Shown here one piece after another: positions 1 to 12,078 of a DNA stretch of 64,000 bases (position 1 is its first letter; the number at the start of each line of letters is the position of its first letter). Location of the stretch: NCBI GenBank assembly GCA_002104985.1, contig MCGO01000095.1:92163-156162 (forward strand). Direction: 5' to 3'. The notes beneath the pieces were generated by a model. It did not search any database. It was not told the DNA's origin and saw only the letters and a program-made list of their open reading frames with translations. The position numbers were made by a program, and so were the translations under genes. Origin of the DNA: Rhizoclosmatium globosum. Taxonomy: Eukaryota; Chytridiomycota; Chytridiomycetes; Chytridiales; Chytriomycetaceae.

Positions 1-150
1 TCTGAATAAGGTTTCCTTTGGAGTTGTCAGCGATTTAACTTCAACCAGCAGATGCAGTCGCCACTTACCAGCTGGAGGGACTTTACCAAGTGTGGCATCT
101 ATTTGAGTAACCAACGAGGCAAGTATTAGAAGGAGCATTTGTGGAAGCAT
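1..150 (-). CDS. 5' end of a secreted protein gene (partial)
   Basis: The minus strand has an ATG at 150 followed by a hydrophobic N-terminus (MLPQMLLLILASLVTQIDA), a typical signal peptide. A GTAAGT donor follows at 68 and an acceptor near 16, giving an intron of about 53 nt, and the coding frame then runs off the left edge. Too little remains to name the product. It is divergent from the PI31 gene, with about 160 bp between the start codons. The splice sites and signal peptide are seen directly; function is unknown. Confidence 0.5.
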   Translation of the reverse strand, partial: MLPQMLLLILASLVTQIDATLGKVPPAGKWRLHLLVEVKSLTTPKETLFR

Positions 151-308
151 CTTTGTCGGCAAAGTGGAAAGCTGTTGTGTCTAGCTTTGCCGCTGTTGGG
201 GATCTTTCGTTCAAGTTCAATTACCAAAGATCCAAGAAACAAGATAAATAAATGATAGTTAATAGAAGTAGTAAACGCGCGTTCCATCCATGATTTCAAA
301 CAGCAGAA

Positions 309-1677
309 ATGAGCTCACAAACCAGCCTAATATCGAGCACGCTCCTCCGTATTCTCCCCTCGAACCCGAACCCGAACCCGAACCCTGGAACGCCCGCCCA
401 ACCAACCGTCACTTTAAATGCGGCACCGGACCTTCTCTTTGCGTTTCTCCATTCGCACTTGACCAATCTCGGCTTCAAACAAGTCCCTGAAACACCAGAA
501 AACCAGCTTGAAAGTCCGTGGCCTTTGACGCCTGAATCCTACTCGCTTCAATACAAACACGATCGGTCGTCGCTTTCCTTTGTTTTGAAGGGCGTTGTTG
601 TCGCGACAAAGTTGATGGTGCATTGTGTGGCGGTAGAGGTTAGTTTGGCTGTCAAGTCCTGGCTTATTATCTTACCTTTGTTGGGTACAGGATGGCTCGG
701 TTCACTCTCTCGAATACACTATCCCGGATATCGTAACAGCAACCTTCCCTGTCACCCTCACTGTCCCGCAGTCAGCCCTTGCTGAAACTCCAACCCTTCC
801 TGCAGACGAGAACCCCATCCTCCCACTCCTTAAAGACAAAGAACGAACCCTCGAAGAAGTGCTGTACACATTCAAGACCCGTGTCGTGGATAAAGTCGCA
901 CCCAATTTGAATAAGGATGGGTACCAACCTCCCTCTGAAACTACTGCATCTAGAAACGAACAAGATCGAAGGGATTTACGGGATTATGGAAGAGAAGGTG
1001 GTCGTGATGGTGGATGGGTCGGTGGTGTTCCTGACCCTTCGTTCCGTGGAGGTCCTTCTCGTCCTTTTCCTATGGGTGGCGTAGGGGGTGGATACGGAAC
1101 TGGAGACCTTGATTTGGATCCTTTTGCAGCAGCTCCAGGTTTGATTCCTCCGCGTGGCGGACTCGGTGGTATTGGAGGTGGGGGAATGTTCGTTGGGCCT
1201 GGCCATCCAATCTTTGGTGGAGGAGGTAGCGGTAGTGGTAGTAGTGGACCGATTTATGGGGGTCCTGGAGCCGGTGGATATTTACCACCTGGTGCTGTCC
1301 CTCCAAATGCACGTTTCGATGTAAGCCTTGTGATGTTTCGTGTGGAAATAACTTAATTATGATATAACAAAGCCAATCGGTCCGTTCGGTCCTGCCCCTG
1401 GATATGGACCTGGGTACAACGGTCCAAGTGGACGTGGTGGTTTTGGAGGTGGAATCGGTAGTCCTTTTGGGGATGGTGGAATGGGTGGAGGTGGATTTGC
1501 CGGTGGCGGTGTTCCAAGAGGTGGATTTGGAGGACGTGGTGGAGGGAGAGGTGGTAGAGGAGGGTTCAGGTGAGTTTATTTGATACTGATACGCTGTAGT
1601 AACAACTAGAATATTATAGAAGCGGACCTGATAATGATGAAATGCCTCCACCAGGTTTTGATGATTACTATTCCTAA
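309..1677 (+). CDS. PI31-like proteasome regulator (PSMF1 family)
   Basis: Four exons can be read: 309-638, 691-1320, 1373-1569 and 1620-1677, with introns of 52, 52 and 50 nt, all GT-AG. The N-terminal half matches the FP domain of PI31. The C-terminal half is the Gly/Pro-rich proteasome-binding tail, with the family signatures GDLDLDPF, LPPGAVPPNARFDPIGPFGP and a terminal MPPPGFDDYY. PI31 binds the 20S proteasome, can block its active sites in vitro and is tied to proteasome assembly or transport. The tail has a long Gly-rich expansion (1180-1570). All exons join in frame without a stop, and the gene looks intact. Confidence 0.88.
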
Positions 1678-1835
1678 AGTTGTTTATAATTGAAATGTAT
1701 TGTTTTGCAATAAATCTGTACTAAGTCTGTATGTTTCCGACTTTGCCCAAAAGTAGTCTGTCTAAATATTTGTGAATTAGTCGATGAATAAAAACGCTGT
1801 CAAAAAGCCAGCAGAGATTGACAACCCCACACCAC

Positions 1836-4800
1836 ATGACACTCCCCATCCGCCTATGTGACTACTTTTTCGTCGCAGGCTTCCCACCAGACGGATCCAC
1901 GCACGTCGAACTTCTCCGATCAGAGACATTTGAAAAGCCGCACCCGAAGCCAATCGCGAAACCAAAACCATCTGTTCAGTACGAGTCTGACGACGGCGGA
2001 GACTCAGACACGCCACTATCTCTTCTTGCTGCGAGACTCAAACCTAAAAATGTGAGAAAGTAGTTTTGGGAAGAGAGGGAAGTGGGATTTAAACCTTCGT
2101 AATGAACAGAGTGAGCTGCGAAGATCAAACTCGGCCGCGCGATTCTTTGGAGGTTTATTACATCCATCATCGCGTAGTCGCCACGCATCCGATGTATCCA
2201 ATATTGAACAAGATCCAGGTGCAATGACTCCAGCGCAATCGAAAATGAAGAGAACGCATCCTCTAGAATACAAGTACTCATCTAAAATATTGCAAAGATT
2301 TCCGGAGAAAGATTGGAGTGATCGAGAACGGTTTCCTGAGAATGTTCACATGGTAATATCCCCCCTTATTTTCTCACAATCTCTCAATGATCAAACACGC
2401 GTAGTTCTGCTTCCCAAACGGCCTTCAATTTCGCCATGAACCAGATACACCACCCGAATCAACCTGTCACTCCTTTGTAGTCTCGTCAGAACAAGGCGAC
2501 AAGTCTTTCGGTGTATGTCTCACATTCTACGAAAGGATTCAAGAGCCCGTCGCTTCGCAACTCGAAGAAATCATTGACGAATGGAGGCAAGAGTGTATCG
2601 TACGTACTATCCGTATTCTAGATTTAAGCTCTTACAGTTTGGATACAGGCAACAACAGACCTCGAGTACCTACAGTACCTCCAATCACAACTCGCAGACA
2701 ACCAGGAACGTATCCTCAAAGTAAATTCAAACCAGTTCCCTGATATATCTCTTGACGAACGCGAAGATATCCGGTCTGACGCGGAGGAGAAATGTGCCTT
2801 GTATCGGGAACTGATTCAGGGGATGGAAAAAGTGATGCCTGTTGATATGGAGAACGTTTATGTACCGCGATGTGTGGGGCTTGTGGGACGGTGGCCGTTT
2901 TATGATGTTTTCGGGGACTGGTTGAAAGCTGTTGTGAGGATTGTGAAAGGGGTTGAGAATGAGAATGGGGGTAATGGCGGGAGTGGGAGTTTGGACGAGA
3001 TTCTTGGAGCTGGCAATAAGTTGAATATTCCTTTGGAGAGGTAAGAATTTAATGTCTGATTCAAGTGGCTGATAAACTTTCAAAGGTTACTCACCAACTT
3101 CTTGTATGAGGTTCCATTGCCTCCTCCGGGACGTGTAGAAGTCAAGATCACTGTCGGTCGATATAATTTATTCTGTTCGCGACCACCTGTGAACAGCATT
3201 CAAGCATTGCAGAATGTAAAACTATGCCTTGATATTTCCAAACGAACCACTAAATCCATCAGTAGTTCTCGCTATATCCTCTCTTTCGCGCGCTCTCTGT
3301 GTCAAACATTGTGTCCATATTTGAACATGCCATGACTGAGAAGAGGATTCTCTTCCTCTCTTCACACTACTCGATGCTCACTCTCGCCTGCGAATCAATC
3401 GTGCTTCTTCTTTATCCATTCACATGGCAACATCATTATGTGCCAATTCTCCCTGCAGAAGGAATCAAAATCCTGCAAGCAACAATGCCATTTATTATCG
3501 GTGTGCATAAAGAGTATTACTATAAAGCTGATGAACTCGATGCTGATTGGAAGACGGATGTAAGCGATATCAACTTGTGAATACCTTCTGATGTGTTTCA
3601 AAACCAGCTCTGCATAGTTGACCTCGACACAAACACTCTCGACTCAGACAACCCACCACCCCAAATCCCACCTCGTGACCGCCGAAAACTCATTGCCCGC
3701 CTCCTTAAATACACTGGCGCGCCTCCACTGCCGCCATCTTCCTCCCAAAAGCATAAACACCCACAAACACACCCAGAACCCACACCAAAAGGAATTCCTC
3801 TCCAAACACGAACCGCCTATCCCCTCGGAAAACTCGTCCCTCGTACAAACGTCTCGCGTCGATGGCTTGCACAAGTTGAAGCGGATGCGACAGCGAAAGA
3901 CGATGCCGACGGAATGGACGAAGGAGAAGACGATGAATCTGTGCTCTCACGTCGGCAGAGTACAAAATCGCTGTTACAAAGCCATGAAAGTATTTCACCA
4001 ACCAATACCGAACCTGTACCACCACTTCCCGTCGCGCAATCACATCCAGAGATTCCTAGCGGAAGTCGAGGAAGTTTGGATAATATTAGGCAGGGGATTA
4101 AGTTTCGGTTTGGGATACCTGTGTTACGTGGAAAAGGTGTTGTTTTGAAGACATTGTCAATGGATGAAGGTGCCAGTGTTGGGGTGTCCAGTGAACCGGT
4201 TCAGTCGTCACCGCCTCCGCTTAGTCCGCTTCCGGGAGCTGCTGCCAGCGGTGTTGGAAGTGTGGATGATGATTTACGGAGGTTTGGTGAAGAGTTGCGA
4301 AAGGGAGAGGATAAGGTACGTTGTTTGTGACTGAGATTGTTTGCTATCCTAAATATCTTGAATTAGAGCGGAAGCAGCATTTTGCGAGCGGCGAATGCAA
4401 TCAATTCGGAGAATCCGCCAAAGCAGTTTGAGGACCCAACTGTTGTGAGCGCCGTAAGCTCAAACAATACCTCTGGATCTCGACGCGTACCTGTAAACTA
4501 TGCACCATCTATCACTTCAAGTGTTACAACTGGGCCCACAACATATTACGATCCGTCCATTAAGCAAAGTGCTCCGTCAATAGTTGAAAGTCAAATTTCA
4601 ATGTCTCGACCTCCTCAATCCCGTCCATTCAGTCCACGTTCTAAAGGTCGGCATCATGGAAACCAACCCAAACCAACTCTAACGGAAGGTCATGCATTTA
4701 CGCTTATTCACTTTGATCCTTCCACCGCAACAACTCTCTCATCAAACGACGATCTCCTCTTCTCCCCACAAAACACTGTCGCCGAAGAATACAATGAATC

Positions 4801-7509
4801 AGAATCAGCCGAGTTACCTGCAACAACTGGCCGTCCTTCAAACACATCGAACCAAAACACTACACCCCATAACACATTCAGACGCGGATCCATCTTGAAC
4901 TCTCTCGCTCGAACGAGCAAATCAATCGGAAATTTGGCTCACGTCACATCACCCACGAAACGAGGCAGTCTTTCTGCAGTGCAGCCGCTCAAATCACCTA
5001 CAGGGAGTGAATCAATCCTTTCTCAAAAGAGCGGGGATTCGCCGACAGCGACAGCAGCGTCTTCAAATCAACTTGTATCCTCAAAAGCAGCTTTAAATTC
5101 GGGGAAGCATTTTATGCCTTGGAAGGGAGACTCGAATGATCGGCCAGAGGATTCTCTTGTTTGTCGGTTATGTTTGGATCCATTGGGACGGGAGGGTGAG
5201 ACTACTGCAAGTGCATTGAAGTGCCAGTGTGAGTTACTTTTTTTTGGCATTCGAGTGTTCTTGTCACTTACAGTGTATGACAGATTGTAAAGCAACAATT
5301 CACACTTCTTGTCTGCCGCTCATCGAAGGAAGCCCTTGTATCACGTTCTTCAATGAAAAAAAGATTCAATATTCGTTTTTCAAAGTGTTCACGTCACTCT
5401 TGAAGTCATATCGACAGTTTCTAGTTATGCCCGAGAAGTTGCGACTGGCTAAAGAGCAGGAAGGTGGCGGATCGTCCAGTGAAGCTGCGAATATTGTTGG
5501 ACTGGATTTGATGCCTGAGGATTGGTTCCGAAAAGCTGATTTTTTGGCAAGCGCGGATCGGGAGACAAGGGTGAATCTCAACTTTCTTGACTGTTTTTTT
5601 TTGCTAAAGCTGAGTTTATAGGCGTATCTCACGCATATCGTGGAAACTCAAAACTTTGTCCAGTTTACTTTAGAACGTGTCGAGTTACCTGAATCAGATT
5701 ACGAGATTCTTTTCTTTGACGAAAGCATCAAAGCCAAATTGAATCGATCCAAACTCAAGTTTAGCAAAGAGACGACTCCGTTCTTGAAAGATGGGGCGTA
5801 CAGTATCCGAGCTACCATCACAGCACTCGCTCCGAACTTGGATGGGCTTGATCAGAGTTGAGTTGCAGTTTATTCCAAACCAGCCAGTAACTAATATAGC
5901 ATACAACAGCCAAAACGTACTCAACCTCCCTCTTCCCCCTCATAATCGACAAGTCCCTCCTCGGAACTCCCCGAAAAGCAAACCCCCTCGTAACAGAAGC
6001 CGACCAAAACATGATGCGCTCGCACACAAACGAACTCGTAAACCGCACCCACATGGCCACCACAAAGCGGAAACAAGATTTCAGTAAATGGATGCGGATG
6101 AAACTGAAAAACTTCCAGAGGCCGGAGAACCGACTCAATGTGAAGGATTTGACGGAAGATGAGCGGGATAAGCTGTTTGAAGAGAAAGTGAAGGGTGTGA
6201 ATGAGTGTATTGCTGGGTATGAGAGTGCGCATTTGGCTAGTCAGACAAACGCGGAGTTGCAGGCTGCGATTGAGGCGTTGCATACGCAGCAGTATTTGTT
6301 GATTGATATGACGGAGGCGCATTTGATTGATGCGTGAGTTTGTGATTTGGTTTGGGATGAAGGTTTTTAACTTGTTTTGCGGATAGGGATAACCAAGGTG
6401 CTTACAAGAGCGTTACTAACAGGCTTTTGCAAGTCATGACATTGTACAAGGAGCATTTGTTTGCTCTCGAGAACCCTGAATACGCACATCCTCGAAGTGT
6501 TTCAGCCAAACGGCAGTTTCATGCGGATTCTCCAACTCTCACAAGGACTGCATCTCCTGATCAAATGTCTATTGCGGCATCTATACCTGTTTCTGTGAGG
6601 TCGAGATCTGAAAGTCTACGGAAACCGCAGCAACAGCAAGGATCTGGAGGTATTTCTGCTATGCCGTCGCCAAATACATCCACCAGGGCAATGCGATCTC
6701 CATCAGCAGGTCTAGCCACTGAAAAGAAACAACTACCACCTCTCCCCGCATCACCACCAATATTTGAAGAACATCAACCCTCCTCCACACCCCCACAACA
6801 TCCCGAATCACCTCACTCTGACGACAGTTCCACTCCACCCGCAACAATATCCGACACCCCCATACAAACCCAACAAAGACCCGTATCATCCCACATCTTA
6901 CCCCCACAAGTCCGCCCCCGCAGCGAAAGCATGAACAGCGCCGAATCCCGAAAGAACCATCATCACCACAGCCGCCACCGCTCGAAATCCTCTCAAAAAA
7001 GCTCGGCGCCTCCACGCTCCCCTGCATCACGACTCGCAGACGACGGTACCACGTCATCAATCCATTCTGCGGAGGGAAGGGGAAGTGCAGCTGCACTACC
7101 AAAGTATATTACACGCGTGGATTCCACAACGTCGACGACACCGCCAAATGGGGGTGGTACGGAGTCACCGGCAGCTACAGGGGGTGGTACAAGGAGTCCC
7201 CGCAAGAAGTCGATTGCAGAGAGTATTGATTCGATTGTTTTGAAAGCGTTAGGGAATTCTGAGACGGGTCGGAGTGGGGATGCTATTGATGAGATGGCGA
7301 AAGCGCAGGAAGAGTTGGAGGCGCTTGTTCGGTCTACGCGGTTGTCGAAGGGGGCGAGGAGGAGTAGTACTGGGTCGATTGGGTCGACGGAGACGCCACC
7401 GAAAGCTGTGGTTGTTGGTGGCGTTGGTGGTGGAAGTAAGTTTAAGCATATTTCGGAAGGGGATGTTGTTGGATTGGATGCCAGTCGGGAAGCTGACAAG
7501 TTGCTATGA
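1836..7509 (+). CDS. tripartite DENN-domain protein with a C1-like zinc finger
   Basis: The gene has roughly a dozen exons with short introns. It starts at ATG 1836 (MTLPIRLCDYFFVAGFPPDG), which opens the uDENN module. The conserved FCFPNGLQF follows at about 2404. The cDENN core spans about 2650-3560, with VGLVGRWPFYDVFGDWL and FEHAMTEKRILFLSSHYSML. The dDENN part includes THIVETQNFVQF at about 5630. A C1-type Cys/His finger is split by an intron near 5230 (CRLCLDPLG, then CMTDCKATIHTSC). DENN proteins are usually guanine exchange factors for Rab GTPases in membrane traffic. Long Ser/Pro-rich disordered stretches separate the modules and make up the C-terminus (6480-7500). Its Rab target cannot be told from the sequence. 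Confidence 0.85.
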
Positions 7510-7769
7510 TTTTTTAAGGAGAAGGAGGAATAAAAGTAAGGGCACAGATGTATAAAAAGCGTTGAAGTACTGGAGCACGAAACTCCAAAATGTATTACAC
7601 CACCTTTCCACCAAACAAAAGTACTTCCAAACAAATGTATCCTCCTTCAGCCGCGATGACTGACATAAAACAAAAAAACAAAAACTGTGTAAAGCTCCCG
7701 TCATCCACCGAATCACCGCAACATCCAGAAAACACAAGTTGATGAAAGTATTCGATCGGGTTAAGGCGT

Positions 7770-8630
7770 TTATTTCTTTCCAGCAGTGGCAGCCTGAACA
7801 AAAGAGCATTTAGATAAATACACAGAGAAACAAAAAGTAGAGAAAAACAAACCTTGGCCTTCTTGGTTCCACGGAACTTCTTGGCTCTGTTCTTTCTCTC
7901 CTTTCTCTGCTTGGAAGAGATGATTCCCTTGGCACCGATACCGTGTCTGATCAAACGGTACTTTGGCTCAACCTTCTTGGCATCCTCAAGAGAGTCGTAG
8001 ATCAAGGCGAATCCAGTGGACTTGCCTCCTCCGAAAGCGGTTCTGAAGCCGAAGGTGAAGACACACTCCTCGGTGGATCCGTACAACTTGGCCAACTTCT
8101 CGCCGAGCTCCTTGTGGGAGACGTTTGGACGGCCTGGGTGGATCACGTCGACAATCATCTGCTTGCGGGAAAGGAGACGGTTGGTGAGGAACTTGCGGGT
8201 TCTCAAGGTAACAGCGTTGTCAGCCTATTTTGGAGGTTATTTGAGGTTAGCCTCTAGAGTCGTTGATTGATTGATTGGTATTGATTGAGGTGGGTAGGTA
8301 GGTTGGTTGGTTGCTGTTGTCAAGTAGGTTCCATGGTTGAAGTCCTTCTCAGTCTCTCCTCCAATCCAATCCAATCCACAGCTCCGAATCCGCACTTTCG
8401 AGCAAGTTGACAGGTTTGTCTGGAACAGTTCCAGAACGGGAGGAAACAGCGAAGCAGATGCCCGTCCCTCCGCCAAAACAAGGTCCATCAGAGCCCAATC
8501 GCACGTTCCAGGTTCATTACGACACTTCATTCGGTGGTGGTTTGATGCGTGCGAGACAGTGGACGAGTCGTTTGCGGTGGTGGATGGTTGGATGGGCAGG
8601 GATGGATCGTGGTGGGTGTGTGCGAACCAT
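7770..8630 (-). CDS. RPS24: 40S ribosomal protein eS24
   Basis: The main exon (7853-8224) and last exon (7770-7793) join through a 59-nt intron into a complete eS24, about 132 residues. It begins [20 protein letters not shown], contains [16 protein letters not shown] and [20 protein letters not shown], and ends in the usual basic [17 protein letters not shown]. The ATG is not in the main exon. The best candidate is an isolated ATG at 8630 directly followed by GT, giving a first intron of about 400 nt and an exon holding only the start codon, a layout common in ribosomal protein genes. A pyrimidine-rich stretch just upstream fits a TOP-like start site. The first exon is inference; the rest is clear. 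Confidence 0.9.
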
Positions 8631-8828
8631 GTTGATTGTGAAGTGAAAAGGGACGGACAAAATGGCCAATCTCTCTCTGCTTCACTCAACTAACTACCTA
8701 GTAACACACCTGCACACTATTTAATGCTTGCTTCTTGGTAACCGTGGGATAGCATTCGATAGATTAATTATGTGTATGAGCCATCAAACGAACCATGTTT
8801 ATTTGTTGAAAACCACACAAGGACACTG

Positions 8829-9988
8829 TCACAGGTATTTATCTTTGTTTGCATGGAATCCAATATCCTTGTAGCTTGCGAGCAAGATGCGATCAATCAA
8901 CCACTGAGGAAGAACGCGATACAGTCCTACAATCACATGCGCCATGAATCCCACCAAATAATAGTTTTCCACATGAGCAGTACGTACAGCTTTCACAATC
9001 ACATCGACCTGTACCGATGAACGAAAATCAGTTTACACACACGAACTTTGAAGAATATCTAAACACTCACCACATCCTGCGCCTTAAGACTCATGAAATC
9101 AGTCATCATCGCTTTCTCCCCACGTTCCATTTCCTCCAGCGGCGGCAGGAAATACGCATTCTTGACTTCCTCATCTGCTTCCTCGTATTTCCTTCGATGC
9201 CCCGCACTCTTTCCAACAACAATCGGCGTTACAGCATAATAAGGCTCAATCACAGTCGTTTGAATCCCAAACTGTCCCAACTCTAACCTCGCAATCTCAG
9301 TCAACGTCTTGACAGCATGTTTCGATGTCGCATAAGCAGATAACAACGGTGGTGCACCTCGATCAGATATACTCGAAATAGTAATAAACCGTGGATATAC
9401 TCTCTTGTTCTTATTGTTCATTTTCTGTGCGAGGGAGAAGCGGCGTAGGAACGGGCTGAATGCTCTAATGATTCTCAATGGTCCAAAGTAGTTTACTTCC
9501 ATGACTTGTTTGTGATCATGCATTGAAATGACTTCGAGTGGGAGACCGACAGATATACCTGCGTTGTTGATGACTGCAAAGATGTTGTTGGCAGATTCGG
9601 CGGTTACTTGGGATGTGAACTTGGCAACGGATTCATCGGAGGTGACGTCGAGGCGGAGAGCGGTTAGTTTTCCTTTTGAGTACTTTGATGGATTGGTGGT
9701 GATGGTGGAGGTAAGATCCAAGATCCCTTGATGATCCAGTTAGTACAGAGTACGTTGGAGACTGTAGCTTTTGTACTCGAACCTGTTTCGGTGTAGCATC
9801 CAGCTGCCACATGGAATCCCAAGGCTACAAGGTCCAGCGCCGTTCCATATCCAAAGCCAGAGTCACCTTCAATTTAAACGTCAAAAACGGCAAGTGAAAC
9901 TAAAAACCTCACATCCTGTTATAACAACGACTTTGCCCGTATACTGTTCCTGTGGGATCAGTCTTGATCCAAAGAGCCAAGTCCACAT
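8829..9988 (-). CDS. classical short-chain dehydrogenase (SDR9C-type, RDH/HSD17B6/BDH1-like)
   Basis: Four exons (9988-9913, 9866-9783, 9726-9071, 9008-8829) join in frame, with introns of 46, 56 and 62 nt. The start MWTWLFGSRLIPQEQYTGKV leads into the NAD(P)-binding motif TGCDSGFG, which an intron splits. NNAG follows in the middle and the catalytic YATSK lies near 9340. A hydrophobic C-terminal stretch ends in GFHANKDKYL. TGCDSGFG is typical of the group that oxidises retinoids, hydroxysteroids or 3-hydroxybutyrate. The substrate cannot be assigned, and the terminal hydrophobic regions suggest membrane association. Confidence 0.85.
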
Positions 9989-10084
9989 TGTGAAAACAAT
10001 TTATTGATAAACACTGTGTTTAAAAGACTATTCGTCTCTAGTCACAATCAATTTCTTAAAGCATAAAGACAGAGAAAGCAAGAA

Positions 10085-10310
10085 CAATACCACAGATCAA
10101 TCTGTGTTCAGTGGCACTGGTGGTACCCTTTGTAGTAGCGACAACAGTTGCTGCCACTGTCTTCATAGCTTATGCAGTAGTAGAGGCACCAGCAGATGGC
10201 ACTTGAGGCGTAATACCGCTGGGCTTTGGTTGACAGCAATGCATTTGCTCCAAGTAAGTTTTGGCGTATGGCCATACACAGATTCTTGAAGCATCACACA
10301 CATTGTTGGG
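10085..10310 (-). pseudogene. decayed copy of the Cys-rich secreted protein gene at 11024-11504
   Basis: The stretch is recognisably similar to 11050-11430 with many changes. Examples are TTGGTTGACAGCAAT against TTTGGCTGACAGTAAT, and the block around 10275-10310 against 11395-11420. No frame stays open. It looks like a tandem duplicate that has decayed. Confidence 0.5.
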
Positions 10311-10414
10311 AACCACTGTGCATCAAGGGTTTATTAATTGGCGATTTACACAGTCTATTTCCCTATCATCTTGGATTGTGTATTATTCTCAAAGTGCGAG
10401 AAGAGAGAGAAGGC

Positions 10415-10535
10415 AGCAATAATACAGCTTTTTCAGCAGCACTAGTGGTACTCTTTGTTGCAGCAAGAGTGGCCGCGACAGTTTTTGCAGCTTCAACAAC
10501 AGTAGTAGCCACACTAGATGTAGCATACTAAGTCG
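10415..10535 (-). pseudogene. second relic, 3' part of the Cys-rich secreted protein gene
   Basis: The segment repeats only the Ala/Thr-rich 3' coding end of the gene at 11024-11504: AGCAGCACT, then a GT-rich run, then GCAGCAAGAGTGGCCGCGAC against GCAACTGTGGCAGCAACAGT. It is disconnected from any 5' half. Together with 10085-10310 it shows repeated tandem duplication at this spot. Confidence 0.4.
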
Positions 10536-10784
10536 TCTTTCTTCACGTGATGGGCTGTAGTTACCGTGTGTGGTATTCCACCACCGTTATTGTTATCTTG
10601 TTATTATGCGCTTATTGTTGTATGTGGTCATCGTTGTTAGTCAGTGGAATTGTCGAATAAACCGGATGTCCAAAGGGATTCTCAGCGCCACCGCCTCCAG
10701 AGTTATTTGGCACACCACACCGTGAGTTGGGTCAATTTTTTCAAAATGCAACACAACCACAGCCACACATTGATGTCTTAATTT

Positions 10785-10870
10785 AAGGAATATAATGCAA
10801 GCTGGTATATTGTTTTCGTCTTCCACAAGTAATAAATAGACGATCAAGCTCTCGCCTCACGCAACTTTTA
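10785..10870 (-). pseudogene. 3' end relic of a fifth homeobox gene copy
   Basis: The sequence matches the 3' UTR and last codons of the homeobox gene ending at 12079. TAATGCAAGCTGGTATATT is shared exactly, followed by ATCAAGC-CTCGCCTCAC over the last codons and stop. Only this tail remains. It lies upstream of the present array, so the homeobox cluster was once longer. Confidence 0.55.
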
Positions 10871-11023
10871 AACGTAACTTTTATTACTTCAAACTGTACA
10901 GATTCACACCTATCCATTTTATTCTTTCTATTTGTTGTTCATCTTCATCGCTCAGTATTTTAATTTCATTCGTTTCACAGCATTCAGTCTTTTCGTTACT
11001 TTCGTGATTCATCTATTTATGAA

Positions 11024-11504
11024 CTAGGCTGCGAACATAATAGACAAAGTAACAACAACGCCTCCAAGGCGAGCCTTTTCAGCGGCACTCTTCGTGGTTG
11101 TAGCAACTGTGGCAGCAACAGTCTTTCCAGCAGTTTCCAACATCCCCGTAGCAGTAGCTACGCCAGACGAAACAGCGGATGGAGCATCAGGCACAGTCAC
11201 CAGAGTTGGTTTTGGCTGACAGTAATAAATCGTTTCCAAGAAAGCTCCACTCTCCTCGTACTTTTGACACAACGTGCCCTGATTCTCAGTTCCACAGAAA
11301 TCATTCACAACGCAGGTAGTGTTACTCGTTGGCAACACCGTAGGCTTCTTGATGCAAGAAGCATGGGATGAATCGTAAGGCCACGCACAGATGCTTGAAC
11401 TGTCACACACGTCACTACTGACTCCATCACCACAGTTGGAACCAATTGGCACTCGCGATCACACTTGCTGCGAGGGCTGCGATGCCAAGAATGGTGGTGT
11501 GCAT
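11024..11504 (-). CDS. Cys-rich secreted protein with C-terminal hydrophobic tail; frame break after the signal peptide
   Basis: An ATG at 11504 opens a clear signal peptide (MHTTILGIAALAASVIAS). About 52 nt later the frame must change by one to enter the long open frame. That frame has eight or more cysteines (SNCGDGVSSDVCDSSSICAW and on), then an Ala/Thr-rich stretch and a hydrophobic C-terminus (GGVVVTLSIMFAA), as in GPI-anchored or wall proteins. No plausible intron explains the frame change, so it is either a real indel or a consensus error. Two decayed copies lie downstream. No family was recognised. Confidence 0.5.
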
Positions 11505-12076
11505 TCTTGATTTCAGCGATTTTTGGATGCCAGTGCCGATTTTAAAGGTGGAGGGATTGCCGCCCAGCTTGATTGACCCAATTTAAAAATGGACTGCCGC
11601 TAGCCCTCCTTGCATCAACCAAATGCATGCACAGATTGCCAAGATGCCACAGAGCGTCTTCAGAAACTTCCATGTTTATCTCAAAAGGAATAACGGCCTT
11701 GCCTGATATCAATTTGCTGACAAAAGAATATGATGAAAAGATGTGACTGTAATAATGTAGTGATTTATGGAAAATAAGAGAGAAACTATAGAACGTAAGC
11801 TTTCCCATCTTAAACATCTTGAAGATGTTGTTGTTCATAGTCTGGTCACGGTGCACAAAAAAGGGTTAATAACCCGATCAAACGTAGCCTGAAACTAAGA
11901 AGTGGTTTGTATTATTGCTCTCAGGTCTATATCATCTGTGATGGGGCTCCAGGATCCTTGAGTTGGGCTCATAGTCTTTCAAGTTTCACCCGAATATGCA
12001 AACCAACTGACTACGTAGTGGAACATAATGCAAGCTGGTATATTATTTCCTCCTTTACGCGCAATAAAAAAGGATG
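11505..12076. other. intergenic region, no gene seen
   Basis: This 570-bp spacer holds no supported gene. It shares short decayed blocks with 10690-10760 (for example TGACCCAATTT), fitting the tandem duplications around it. Confidence 0.4.
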
Positions 12077-12078
12077 GA

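Noticed and set aside
1070..1651. Minus-strand frame opposite the Gly-rich part of PI31
   Set aside because: A shadow of a low-complexity coding region; the plus strand has a complete gene with splice sites.
6993..7634. Long minus-strand frame opposite the DENN gene's last exon
   Set aside because: It is the complement of Ser/Pro-rich coding sequence of a clear gene and encodes only Ser/Thr/Pro-rich text.
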